Positions 9,269-19,110 of a stretch of 29,094 bases of DNA are shown here, piece after piece; position 1 is the first letter of the stretch, and each line of letters opens with the position of its first letter. The notes under the pieces were generated by a model that saw only the letters and a list, made by a program, of their open reading frames with translations, made no database searches and was not told the DNA's origin. The DNA comes from Byssochlamys sp. IMV 00236. Lineage: Eukaryota > Ascomycota > Eurotiomycetes > Eurotiales > Thermoascaceae. The stretch spans positions 1 through 29,094 of the forward strand of contig MSJH02000072.1 in NCBI GenBank assembly GCA_001931875.2. Direction: 5' to 3'. The position numbers and the translations under genes were made by a program.

Positions 9269-11293
9269 CTATGAGCTACTGTATAAAAGCGTATTCACTG
9301 TTCCTAAAATAAAACCTGCCAAATCTTCATCTTCAATACTCCATTTGATACAAAGTACATTAGGCTTTTCTACATCAATCAAGACACTTTGAATGCCTAT
9401 CGACGTCGTATTTCTCTCAATCGGCCAGGATGTTCCTATTGACTTTGTCAAATTAACTTGTAATATGTCCAGTATTCTCTTTTGATCGTCTTGGAATGAA
9501 CTCTCTGTATGCGCTATATCCGATAATATCGTCGAAACATTGAACGGTTTCTCAACTTGGAAGAACATCTTTCTTTTGGCTTTCTTCTGACTTGGATCTT
9601 CATATAACTGACCTGGTTGTATGATCTCAATGCTTGTGCTGTTTTGTTTAGTATCCATGTTCATCAATAATACGCCATGGATGGGTATCGAAGGTTTTGG
9701 TCTAAAGGTGCTGACTGCAGCCTCTCGCTCGGTAGGCGTATCCCCGGCTATTGATATGCTGTTATTGTTTGATGATACTGACAGGTACTTTTTCAATAAG
9801 CCCGTACTAATCTTTGCTTGTAGGACCTTGGTCGTCTCAATACGGATACTGCATCCATTTGCAGGCATGTAGCACGCCACACCAAACTCATTCATAATTT
9901 TGCTACTTAGAAAGCTCATCTTGTTTCGCTCACCATGCACAAGGACAACATTCCTTGGCTCGCATTGTCTGATAAGTTGCATGATACCCTTGGCGTCGGC
10001 ATGGGCACTAAATGATAGGTTTTTGACTTGTATATTGACTTCAAATCGGTTGTACTTGTCCAGCTCAATCACCTTTTGTCCTGCTAGCACTCTGGCCCCT
10101 ACCGTGCCTGCGACACAATAACCAGGCATGATGACCATGTTTTTGGGGTTTGGCGCCCACTTGCGGAAAATTTCCAAAGAGGTGCCCGCATTCAACATAC
10201 CGGGTGTCGCAAAGACAACCATTGGCCCTGTCTGTTCAAGATAATTACGGTGCCACACTTGAATATGCTTAAAATCAAACATGTTGCGTTGAGAAAAGGT
10301 TGACTTGATCTTTTGATTTGTCCAAGCAATAAAGAGTTTATAAAATTCAGTTGCACGTTCCGTCAAACCTGTGGAAAAGTAAATAGGCACATTGAGTCCC
10401 ATACGTTCCCAATACGATTCAATCAAGATACACAGCTCCTGCGCGCGACCCAGAGCAAACACAGGAATAATCACGTTGCCGCCATTCAGCACACATTCGT
10501 GCACCTTGGCCAGAAAATCACGTTCTCTGGTTCGTCTCGAGTCACGAATCGTGGTTGCATAGGTGCTCTCTGTGATCAGCACGTCGGGCCTCACCTTGTC
10601 TATCCACGCAGAACCTAAATGACGATCAGGTGTCATGTTATAATCTCCTGTGTAGACAACAGATTCATGTCCAACGCGTACATAAAACATGGCAGCTCCC
10701 AAGACATGACCTGCATAGTACGCTTTGATTTCCAGTTCGTCATCGACCTTGATTGTTTGATGCAAACTGACAGCATGCACTTTTTTCATACAATTCTTAA
10801 TCATGGCTGACGTGAAAAAATTCGTCTCTCCTTTTCGTTCTACAGTGATTTTACGATAATCTTCCAGCAGGATCGGACAAATGGCTTTGGTCGGATGTGT
10901 CATATAGATCGGTCCATCATATCCAAGCATCTCTGTGAAAAAGGGAAGAGCACCGCAATGATCCAAGTGAAAATGAGAAATGATGACAGCATCGATTATG
11001 TCTGTAAAATTCCCGGTTTTTGATATGTATGTAAAGTCTGGAAAACGTCGTGAATCGGAATAGCCCATGTGCATGCCTGTGTTGATTCAAATGTTTATTA
11101 GGCAATGAGGAGCATTGTTTTTACTAATCTATTATTTACCACAATCAAACATGATATTTTTGCCGCCAATCGTAACTAATACGCAACTTCTACCCACATC
11201 TTGACCTATATAATAGAAAATTAGACATCAAATCTATTCTATTCTATTGGGTTGCAACTTACCTGCTCCCAGCGGCACAACTTCAATAGGCAT
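9269..11293 (-). CDS. INTS11: Integrator complex subunit 11, metallo-beta-lactamase/beta-CASP RNA endonuclease (3 exons)
   Basis: Exons on the minus strand are 11293-11263, 11205-11140 and 11076-9269, giving 634 residues (human 600). INTS11 is the catalytic subunit of Integrator, which cleaves snRNA 3' ends and promoter-proximal nascent RNA. The start [18 protein letters not shown] matches the family N-terminus exactly in position. Active-site residues are intact: HFHLDH (67-72), H156 in GHVLGAAM, D177 in YTGDYN and E202 in [13 protein letters not shown]. The beta-CASP part shows [31 protein letters not shown] and LVHGE. INTS11 is preferred over its paralogue CPSF73/Ysh1 because of [38 protein letters not shown] and [12 protein letters not shown], all INTS11-type. 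The introns are 57 and 63 nt. The C-terminal ~150 residues are diverged but end in a plausible CTD ([19 protein letters not shown]). Confidence 0.93.
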
Positions 11294-11398
11294 TTAATAA
11301 GAATAAGTCCCAAAAAAAAGCATGAGAGAGAGGTTTATCTGTAAAGAGCGATTATCGTCTGTGACTTGTATTAATGGAGATTAAATATTTCTGTAGTA

Positions 11399-13303
11399 AA
11401 ACTGCCCAAAGTGGCGGCTCACTTTCGACCATAAAAAGTACGTTTAAACGGATTTTTATTTATAAATAATTAAAACCTCTAATGGGCGCACGATCGTAAT
11501 ATTACATCTTTCCCGCCCGAGGCAGTACATAAAGGAAGGATAGTGGTGACTAAAAAAAAAACCCTTTTGGGATCAAGGGTAAAATTGTTTTGGAAGGAGT
11601 GAATGGGATCAAGTGTAAGATACACTAGTGAGAAGGACCATAAAAAGTACTGTGCTTTCAAAAAGAAATGTTGCTGACAAGTCAAAATCAATGCCGTCGA
11701 CCAATCAAAATGAATTTCGCGTTTTCAGAAATGGAAGTCGTATTTTTGGAAACCATGCCGCTTTGCTTGAAATGATGTGTCATGATTTCTTAGCAGTCGA
11801 AAAAAATATAAAACCAAGACCTTCTTACAACTGTGTGATTTTTTTTAAAACTTTACTTTCTAAGATAAGTACCGTATTTTTATTTGAAGATGGACATGGA
11901 TATGTCATTGATGAGAATGGCGGCCCTGAGCCCATGGAGCACATTGTCGATCAGAATGAGTTTGTTGTTGAGACAATTACCACTCACACTGATTACTTGA
12001 AAAATACAGCTTCCAGAGGATCTTCGTCAGTATGTCCAATGCGAATAAAGAAGCCAAAAGATGAAGACATTCGTATGAAGGAGCTCAACATGAAATGTGA
12101 TTATGTGCGTTATACCATCCAGGATAAGGTTAGATTTCTCGACCTGAAGATTGAAAAGTGTTTGAGTGCATCAGCTGCAGTGAATCAGTTGGGTATTCAC
12201 ATTCGAACTGTTCAGAGATGGGTTAGACAATATAGCCTATGCCCTGATAGCATTTTTGATAACTGTAAACAGATTGGTCGTAAGTGTATCTTGTCCAAAG
12301 ACCATAAAACGGCAATTATCAACTCCATTGATGCTAATCCCTCTGTTGCTGTTGTTGAAGTGACAGAGCATTTATTGAAGCGACTCAGTGATCTTAGAGT
12401 TTCACACAGCACTGTTTATAACTTTATGAGGAGTGAATACAATCTTTCGTTGAAAAAAACGGATTTCCATTCTGTGGGGAGGAACAGTTCAGCAAAGATT
12501 GAGGAGCGGTACAGTTGGGTTTGTAAGTGGGAAAGCACAGACATGAACTTCCTCACAAATTGCGTGTTTCCAGACGAATCTGCTTTTGATATCAATATGA
12601 AACGCTCAAGAGCTTGGTCCAGAAAAGGTGCTCGTGCTATTGTTACTCGACCTACAACGAGAGCAAACAACGTCTATATTGGGCGCTATCTCTGCAGCAG
12701 GTTTGATCACAGTCGGCGTAAAAAAAACCGAGATCTGCAAAGAAGAGAAAGGCTGATGGATATATAAGCTCAGGAACTGTGACAGGCCACTACATTAGTT
12801 TCTTAAAAACGACTCTCGATGAAATGGACAAATATCCACATATGAAAGGACACTATATTGTCATGGACAATGCACCTATTCACACGCATGAAAACATAAA
12901 GAAGTATATTGAGTATCGAGGATATAAATGCGTATATCTTCCTACTTACTCTCCTGAGCTTAATCCCATAGAGCAGTTCTGGGCAGTGGCAAAGAGCAAA
13001 GTGAAGCGCCATCGGCTTTTGCAAGAAGACACTTTATCAGAGAGAATTATGGAAGCCTGCAACAGCGTGGAAAAAGGGCACTTCAAAGGTTTTGTTTCGC
13101 ATTCTTACAAGTGTTGGGATAAATGTCGTAACAAAGAGTCCATGTAATGCTCACAATAATAAGCGATAATAGTCAGGTAAGCAATAATCTTATTTTATTT
13201 TACTGTAGGTCATGTAATATTGTAAGTTTTCTGAAGAAACGTCAGCGATGCGAAGTGAGTGGTCGTAGAAAAGTGGCGAGTGGCCGCCCAAAGTGACCAG
13301 TTA
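11399..13303 (+). mobile_element. Decayed Tc1/IS630-like DNA transposon with imperfect TIRs
   Basis: The transposase relic at 11628-13147 is flanked by imperfect inverted repeats. The left end (11400-11431) reads AACTG...GGCGGCTCACTTTCGACCA, and the right end on the minus strand (13302-13260) reads AACTG...GGCGGC...CACTTTTCTACGACCA. The shared blocks (AACTG, GGCGGC, CACTTT, CGACCA) are in the same order but at different spacing. Element length is about 1.9 kb, normal for the group. A clean TA target duplication is not visible. Boundaries are approximate. Confidence 0.65.
11628..13147 (+). pseudogene. Tc1/IS630-type DD34E transposase, frameshifted
   Basis: The first reading frame (11628-12767) holds a helix-turn-helix (SASAAVNQLGIHIRTVQRWV), a Tc1-like linker and the first catalytic Asp in FPDESAFD. 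The second frame (12779-13147) holds the second Asp in IVMDNAPIHT and the Glu in SPELNPIEQFW. The spacing of 34 residues makes it DD34E. The two are not joined: around 12672-12680 the sequence appears to have lost 2 nt (the expected SILGAIS continues in another frame), and a second shift near 12750 returns to the frame of YISSGTVTGHYI. The element could therefore no longer move itself. The start may lie at MPSTNQNEF rather than the upstream ATG. All three catalytic residues survive, so the decay is recent. Confidence 0.85.
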
Positions 13304-13632
13304 TTTTGCAGCCAAATCGCAAATTGAATAAAATGTATTTGATTGTCTTGAAAACAGTAAATTGTATTTTGGAAGAATCTCAACATTATCACTCCTCTTA
13401 TTTTCTTTTGCTTCTTTTTATATTACGATGAAATCGCCCCCTTCTTTATTTCAGGACTGAAATCGGTACCCTTTTTATATTCTTTTTTAAACAATTATAT
13501 TGAGCTTTTTTGGTGTGATTGGAATACTATCATCACGCACGACTTTCAGGAAGGTATTACTCGAATTCATGAATATTTTGTATTATTGTTCTTCTAAAAG
13601 CATTATATATGTATTTTTTTTTTTTCGAAAGG

Positions 13633-14145
13633 ACACACAAGGAAAAATTTGAAGAAGGTGACCAGAGCAAAATGCCTTTGGTTATCTTTGGAAATGGCCT
13701 AAAAAAAGAGCCATGTAAAGTTTAAAGGGTTAAGGCATGGTGTATCAGAAAGAGTATACAGGCAGTTGAGGCTCCAGGAAAAGCTTGGAGAATTGGTACT
13801 TCTTGATATCGATGAGCACAGGACATCAAAGATAAAAAAAGATAAAAAATGTAAAAAATAAAAAAAAAAAAGTTTAAATATCATACAAGTATTAATACAA
13901 TATTTTACTTCTGTATCCTATAGACCTGCAATTCCTGTTTCCAGAACAATTTGAAAAATCTCAAATATGGTAATGGTGATGAAAGATGTAATATTTACTG
14001 GAATCGTGATGTCATGGCCACCAAGAATATGTTTACTATTGCTCAATCCATCTAGAATGGCAATGATCGCCCCCATGTCTTCCAACGACAAAGCACCACC
14101 TCCAATGTGGTTGCCGCGTCTCACTCCGGTGAGACGACGGCTTAA
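13633..14145 (+). pseudogene. Fanzor/TnpB-family nuclease remnant (C-terminal half)
   Basis: The fragment is spread over several frames. First comes a basic stretch RKNLKKVTRAK, shifting into MPLVIFGNGL (about 13672-13702). After a slip in an A run, the frame at 13703-13831 reads SHVKFKGLRHGVSERVY... and DIDEHRTSK. Finally the frame at 13924-14145 reads TCNSC, then CNIYWNRDVMATKNMF, a TAG at 14053-14055, and a tail DRPHVFQRQ before TAA. DExRTSK, the C-x2-C knuckle and WNRD.xAxxN are the signatures of the OrfB/TnpB zinc-ribbon region. The Asp in NRD is the last RuvC residue. The 13832-13923 gap looks like an intron (acceptor CCTATAG) whose donor is now AT instead of GT. The second zinc knuckle keeps only one Cys. 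No N-terminal RuvC-I part is seen. DNA at 13304-13632 between transposon and fragment has no recognisable coding. Confidence 0.8.
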
Positions 14146-14279
14146 AAAAAATCTCCATTTTGATTTGTCCAAAAAAAAATAACACTTTCTGTATTCGAAG
14201 TGCTAACATTGTATGACAAGACTTTTCGACTCCAGGATGTTTCTCTTTCTTTTTTTTTTTTTTTTCTCTTTGTGTATAA

Positions 14280-15975
14280 ATGTTGTTTTCTATTTCCTTG
14301 TATTTTATATTGTTCCATATTGCATTTGCTATCACAAAAATACCTTTTACAGACCCAAATATTCAATATATTGGAAGATGGCAGTCAACTTCAAATGACA
14401 TTCAGAGTGGTTGGCCAGGCGCTTATTTTAAAGTCGTCCTCAAAGGCACATATACTGTCAAAGTACAACTATCGAAGCCTGCCAACGTGCTTATACAGAT
14501 AGACGACGGTCCAAGCTCATTCTTTGGAAATACAACACCAACTATAGATCTAATTCCTTTCCCTGACAATGAACAACACCAAGTACTTGTAGTGGCTACT
14601 GAAGTCATCAGTTTACAGTCTATTCTTATAGAAGATACAGGCCAAACTATACCATTTATATCCAAAGATATAGTCGAATTTGTTGGTCATGATCTCATCT
14701 TGGGCACAGAAACCAGTCGTGGTCCTTTAAGTAGTTTTGCATGGATAACAAGTGATATGATCGGCATGGACCACATCCACATAGCTTACTCAGGTGCTAC
14801 TTTAATCAACGGACTATCTACAAGGTATTTTGACATGTGGCCACCACAGCAGATGAAACAACAACAACAATATACTTCAACAAAGCCCTGCGCGGTAGTT
14901 GTATTATTAGGCACCAACGATAAGCATAAAGGGTACACTTCTTCGGATTACCGTGATACGCTCACTTCATTTCTCACTCGAGTCCGTCAAAGACTATCGA
15001 ATCCTGATGTACCCATCTTTGTGCTTTCCGAACCGCTCGGAGACATGTTCCGTCCATCACAGCAAGCAGTCGTATCACTCAATCGTCAAGGAGAACTACA
15101 CACATACTTTATAGATACAACAGGTTGGGTGCGACATGGACCCAGTTTATATAATGAAAAGGTAAAATGCTGACCCCCATATTCGCGCACAAGAGCCACA
15201 CAAAAATGAGAAACTTTGCTTCAACTTTCATCCTTAGGGGTATTTGAACGATGCTGGTCATGAGCTGTTTGCCAAAAGACTCTCACCTTTTCTGGAAGCT
15301 AAAATAAACGATCCAAGACAGCCACTACCTGGACCAGCACCGAATCCAAACTTACCAGGAGACTGGCAAACTATAGACGTGGGTGATGAAACACGAATTG
15401 GGCTTCCTGGAACTGTTTCAGCTGATTCTTCAACCACCTTTACTCTCTGGGGTTCTGGTGCTGACATTGACGATATCAGTGATGCCTTCCGATTCATGTA
15501 CCAACCTTTTTCGGGCCCTGGTACACTCGAGAGTACCATTCGATCCCATTCGACATTTGCCAAATGTGCCAAGGCTGGTATCATGATCCGTGAGCATCTG
15601 GGTTCTGGTTCTCCATTGATCATGCTCGGCATCTCGCCTGCGGATGGTGTGTTTGTACAAGTGCGATATCGCAATTTTGGACCGACCAAGATAATCAAGA
15701 CCATGAAGGCCACACCTCCATACCGCCTTCGTCTGACACGTCAAAGTGAAGATCTCTTTGAAGCTCATATTCAACATATTGACCTTTTAGGGGCAAAGAC
15801 AGAATGGGAACCTTTTGCTTCTATCGCCATCACCATGTCCAAGGACGTGTATGCAGGCTTGGCTGTCACCAGTTGTGATACAACCGTTGTCAGCGTCGCC
15901 AAGTTTACTGATGTCACTCTTTACCATAGTAGTAGTCTCACAAGTATACCAAAGCTTGTGAATCAACAAGCATAA
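14280..15975 (+). CDS. Secreted CE2/SGNH-type esterase-like protein, possibly inactive (2 exons)
   Basis: Exons 14280-15161 and 15238-15975 give 539 residues. Residues 1-17 are a signal peptide. Residues about 25-125 form a beta-jelly-roll like the N-domain of carbohydrate esterase family 2 (IQYIGRW, GAYFKVVLKGT). Residues 130-310 are an SGNH hydrolase fold with IAYSGATLI (170), VVLLGTND (block III, 207-214) and NDAGHELFAKRL (block V, H302). The remaining ~200 residues form a concanavalin-like domain of DUF1349 type (WGSGADIDD, DAFRFMYQPF, AGIMIREHL). CE2 enzymes deacetylate plant polysaccharides outside the cell. The block that should read GDSI is GHDLI at 136-140, so the nucleophilic serine seems absent, and the usual H-P before N..AGH is replaced by G-Y-L. 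It may be a carbohydrate-binding pseudoenzyme. It converges on the BIG1-like gene, 168 bp between stops. Confidence 0.75.
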
Positions 15976-16143
15976 AAAGAACAAATATCCAATGTATTAT
16001 AGAAAAAAAAAAGAAAAGAAAGAAAAAAGCGAAACATAAAGACTTTTTATACATGTAAAAGAGAAGGGGGAAAATGTAAATAATAAAAAAAAGAAATGTC
16101 TCTTTTTCTCTCTCTCTCTCTCTCTTTTTCTTCATTCTCTTTC

Positions 16144-17253
16144 TTAGTTTTTCTTTTGCTTGACTGCTTCCATACGAACAGGTGTTTGAATGCCCGTTAA
16201 CCAGGTAAGGCCTGTACCGGCAATAAACAAGAAGAGAATAGTAACACCAAGAACCATGAAGACACCAGGGGTAAATAATTGGTATTTAGCAAAGATGGGT
16301 AAGTTAGTATTAGAAGGGGCACGACGGGTTAAAGCTTCATCTGTCTATATGTACAAAACAGTTAGCTTCTTGTCTTTTTTTTTTTTTCTTTGACCTGCCT
16401 TTGTAGAGCTAGATGTGTAGATAATGGCATAGTCATCCTGCACCTTTTGCTCAAGGACTTGAAAGAAACGTCCTAATAAGGCATCTATACAGAAAGTTAA
16501 ATGAAAAAACTGCTCTGTTTGCTTTCTTTCAGTTAGAGACCTACCATTTCCTTCAAAATTGTTAGTGTTTGGAAGAGGTACAATAGCAACGACGGGTGTA
16601 GTTTGTTCTGGGAAGTCGTCGGCAGAGATTGCTATGTTACGATTGTGAGTGAACGTGAACTACTTTTCATATAATATTTCATTTACTGGAAGCGTCCAAA
16701 GTTGCAATGGCAGCATCACACTTGGTAGCAATCTTTTTAGCTACTGCTTGAACATCAACACCTCCTGTGACATACTCAATATCAGAACGAGAATGAGCTT
16801 GACTAGCGTGTTCCTAACGACAAGAGTGAATACGTGACAAGGCCCGAGTTTTGTATTTACCTTGAGTTGAGTGAAAGCATGCTTGTTGTCGTAACGAGTA
16901 AAATCATTGCTATGAACCTAAAGAACGACGTGTGTTTACATGACAGACCTTTTCTTTATATGAAGTAATTACCTCGGGTTGGTCTAATAAAGCAATGACT
17001 TTGGCAGAGCAAATGTCTGGAGATAAAGAAGAAAGAATTCTTAAAGTTGCGTCGGTATTGGAGATGACAAGCTGATTGCTGGCTTCGGTCACTGGTTTAA
17101 TGTAGCTATCAAAGTTGCTGTTTGTTATATTGTAACGCTATATATTTGCTTTGCTTACTCCTTGGGAGACCACATAAGGCAGGGTACCGTGTTTTCAAAG
17201 GCAACAACGGCTGATGCTAAAGTAGAGAGCAAGGCAGCAGTGTAAATCTTCAT
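16144..17253 (-). CDS. BIG1: BIG1/VOA1-like ER membrane protein (V-ATPase S1-type TM domain, 7 exons)
   Basis: Exons 17253-17159, 17105-16973, 16917-16861, 16813-16687, 16631-16545, 16484-16395 and 16340-16144 join in phase to 261 residues. Residues 1-18 are a signal peptide (MKIYTAALLSTLASAVVA), followed by a lumenal domain starting FENTVPCLMWSPK. Near the C-terminus a single transmembrane helix (FTPGVFMVLGVTILFLFIAG) is followed by LQTP-like GIQTPVRME and a cytosolic tail KQKKN, which fits a K-x-K-x-x ER-retrieval signal. This is the architecture of yeast BIG1/VOA1 and animal Ac45, involved in V-ATPase Vo assembly and needed for beta-1,6-glucan in yeast. The last intron is less certain: donor GTCAAAG at 16394 and acceptor ACAG at 16341 keep the frame, whereas an AG 5 nt earlier would break it. 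The symbol is by family, not proven orthology. Confidence 0.8.
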
Positions 17254-17944
17254 TATGAATAAAATATGAAACACAGAAAGGAAAAAGAAAAAAAAAAGGT
17301 TTATGTGCGTGTATGTGTGTGTGTGTGTGCAACGTGCAGTCATTCTAAAGCCCGTAGTTTTAAAATTGATAGTATTTCTTTCTACTCCACACAACATGAA
17401 CAAACATTACTTACTGTATATCTAATCAAGATGCTATTAAAATCACTTATTTACCTCAGAATTCCCAACTGGACAAAGATGTCTTGAACATTAGATGGTT
17501 TATAAAAACTTATTGCCAACACATTAAAAAACGACGAGCAACATTACAAAAAGAAATGCTTGAGTTTCATAAGCGTTCCTTCCTTAAGATACGTGGGACT
17601 TAAAAGCGCTACAAAGCTAATAAGAGAGCAGCATGCATTCAGTACAAAGAAATTGCCAAAAGACAGCCTAAGCTTCACAATTGGAGGAGCTTTTTGCTTT
17701 GTAACGAGAAGCAATTCTGAACAGCCTTTCAAGCTTATCATCTCCCTCTCTCAACTGCAGATCAAGACGTATACAAAGACACAATCGGTACCAAAGTCAG
17801 GTAGCCGTCGCATCCTTAGCCTTTGTTTCAACATCACAGCTATTAAGACTTTTGGATAACAATGATAAATGTGGGGGGAGGTTTATTAGCAAGATGTGTG
17901 GATATAATATAAATACAATATTTGTTTTTTTTGTGTGATTTTTT
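17254..17944. other. Intergenic region with a possible decayed plus-strand ORF
   Basis: A GT-dinucleotide run lies around 17308-17330. On the plus strand one frame is nearly open from about 17402 to 17803 with only TAA at about 17599 and TGA at about 17716 inside. It encodes lysine-rich sequence such as NIRWFIKTYCQHIKKRRATL, KRYKANKRAACIQYKEIAKR and LPLSTADQDVYKDTIGTK. This looks more like decayed coding than chance, but I recognise no family and see no splice sites that remove the stops. Confidence 0.3.
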
Positions 17945-18913
17945 TTACAATGTCGCATCATCGTCTTCATCCATTTCATCATCGCCTTCATCCGCCGAGG
18001 TATATTTTTCATCAAGACAAAATATGGTTGATTGCTTGGGTGCATCATCGTAACTTTGTGCCCATTCGATAAGAGCGATAGGATCGTCTACAGAGAGGTC
18101 AAAGTTGAGAAAACATAGAAATTCTTTTTCCATTCGAGCTACTTTTTGTCTTTTTTCAACATCATTCTCAATGCAGCTTTGAAAGATAGATGTGACATTA
18201 TGCACAGTTGTATTATTATTATTATTATTATCATTATTGTTATTGTTATTCTGGGGTATTTTGGGTGAAGTAGGGGGTGTCATGGGTCGATCAATATACT
18301 TTTGTGTAGTGTAGATGACTAATCTGAGACAGTCGTGGATATATTTTGCTGCAAGGTTATAGGCGACATAAATCATTCGAGATCCACAACCTGCAGTGCC
18401 TTTTAGATTTCGGTATTTCTGAATAGTGTTAAATTATTTGCTCTTCTCTTTTATATTCAACCTCTAACCTTGTTCAGCCGTTCGATGTAACTGATCGCAA
18501 CCAGCAAGGTCACACTGGGACACAGGGTGGGCATCGATGTAGAACTTGCACAATATTTCTGAAGTAAGACCTCAAAAGGTTCGTCAGCCTCAATGCGGGT
18601 TGTGTTTAATAAACTGTTCATCATGTAAAATAGTTGCTGTGTTCTTTCTGGACAGTAATTATCTTCCCAAGTTTTAGAAACATATATTGCTAAATGAGCT
18701 TTTTTTTCAATTATATATTAGCTTTTTATCAACATCATAAGATAAAAATGTGTATTTACCAAGGCATGTTTTGCTGAGCAGCTCTCGTCCACTTAATTCA
18801 ATAGCCTGCAGTAGGTTACAAGCTTGATCATATTTAAATTTACATTTGGGTTTTGAATCTTGTTTTGTATAAGGGCATGGCAATATACGTCGCTTTTTAG
18901 AAGATGATTTCAT
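17945..18913 (-). CDS. PHO80/PCL-type cyclin (3 exons)
   Basis: Exons 18913-18760, 18698-18469 and 18418-17945 encode 285 residues. The start is the ATG at 18913. A basic N-terminus (MKSSSKKRR) leads into a cyclin box: LLQAIELSGRELL, FEVLLQKYC, PSVTLLVAISYIERLN, GCGSRMIYVAYNLAAKYIHD, then after an insert MEKEFLCFLNFDLSVDD. The YIERL, AAKYIHD and EFLCFLNFDLSV blocks are those of PHO80-like cyclins, which bind PHO85/CDK5-type kinases. The insert inside the box contains an asparagine run (encoded near 18211-18250), so the loop is unusually long. The tail is very acidic (DEGDDEMDEDDD). Introns are 61 and 50 nt; intron 1 uses the acceptor after an A run, AAAG at 18699, which alone keeps the frame. 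The partner kinase and pathway cannot be told. Confidence 0.8.
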
Positions 18914-18926
18914 ACAAATGTACAAT

Positions 18927-18951
18927 AAGAAGAAGAAGAAGAAGAAGAAGA
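18927..18951. repeat. (GAA)n microsatellite, 5' of the cyclin gene
   Basis: About eight AAG/GAA units lie just upstream of the cyclin ATG; as TTC repeats on the minus strand they form part of its pyrimidine-rich leader. Confidence 0.85.
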
Positions 18952-19076
18952 TTTAAGAATTAAAAAAATAGTTAAATTTGTCCATTAGTAATATTGTCTA
19001 TAAAACAACGTCGTCGCCCTTTTTATTTCTGTGGCCTCTGCATAATCCAGCCAGTGATTTCTAAGCAATAATGGAT

Positions 19077-19110
19077 TAGCCGAAAAAAGCCACAAATCAT
19101 TTTTCGGCTA
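19077..19110. repeat. 11-bp perfect inverted repeat (hairpin)
   Basis: TAGCCGAAAAA and its exact reverse complement TTTTTCGGCTA are separated by 12 nt. Flanking AATAATGGAT and ATCATTTTATT extend the symmetry imperfectly. It could be a terminator-like hairpin or the tip of a small inverted-repeat element. No gene is associated. Confidence 0.6.

Noticed and set aside
9186..9392. 68-codon plus-strand open frame
   Set aside because: Overlaps the INTS11 3' coding end in antisense and has no family features.
9269..11293. CPSF73/Ysh1 as the identity of the metallo-beta-lactamase gene
   Set aside because: N-terminus and several blocks ([37 protein letters not shown]) are those of INTS11, and the HxHxDH position matches INTS11 numbering.
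13918..14366. Overlapping minus-strand open frames of 84, 99 and 74 codons
   Set aside because: They are antisense to the Fanzor remnant and to the esterase 5' region; the plus-strand zinc-ribbon signature explains the sequence better.
15258..15777. Minus-strand open frames of 151 and 115 codons
   Set aside because: Shadows of exon 2 of the esterase-like gene.
18205..18265. Trinucleotide repeat as a free-standing microsatellite locus
   Set aside because: It lies in frame inside the cyclin gene and encodes asparagines, so it is treated as part of the CDS.
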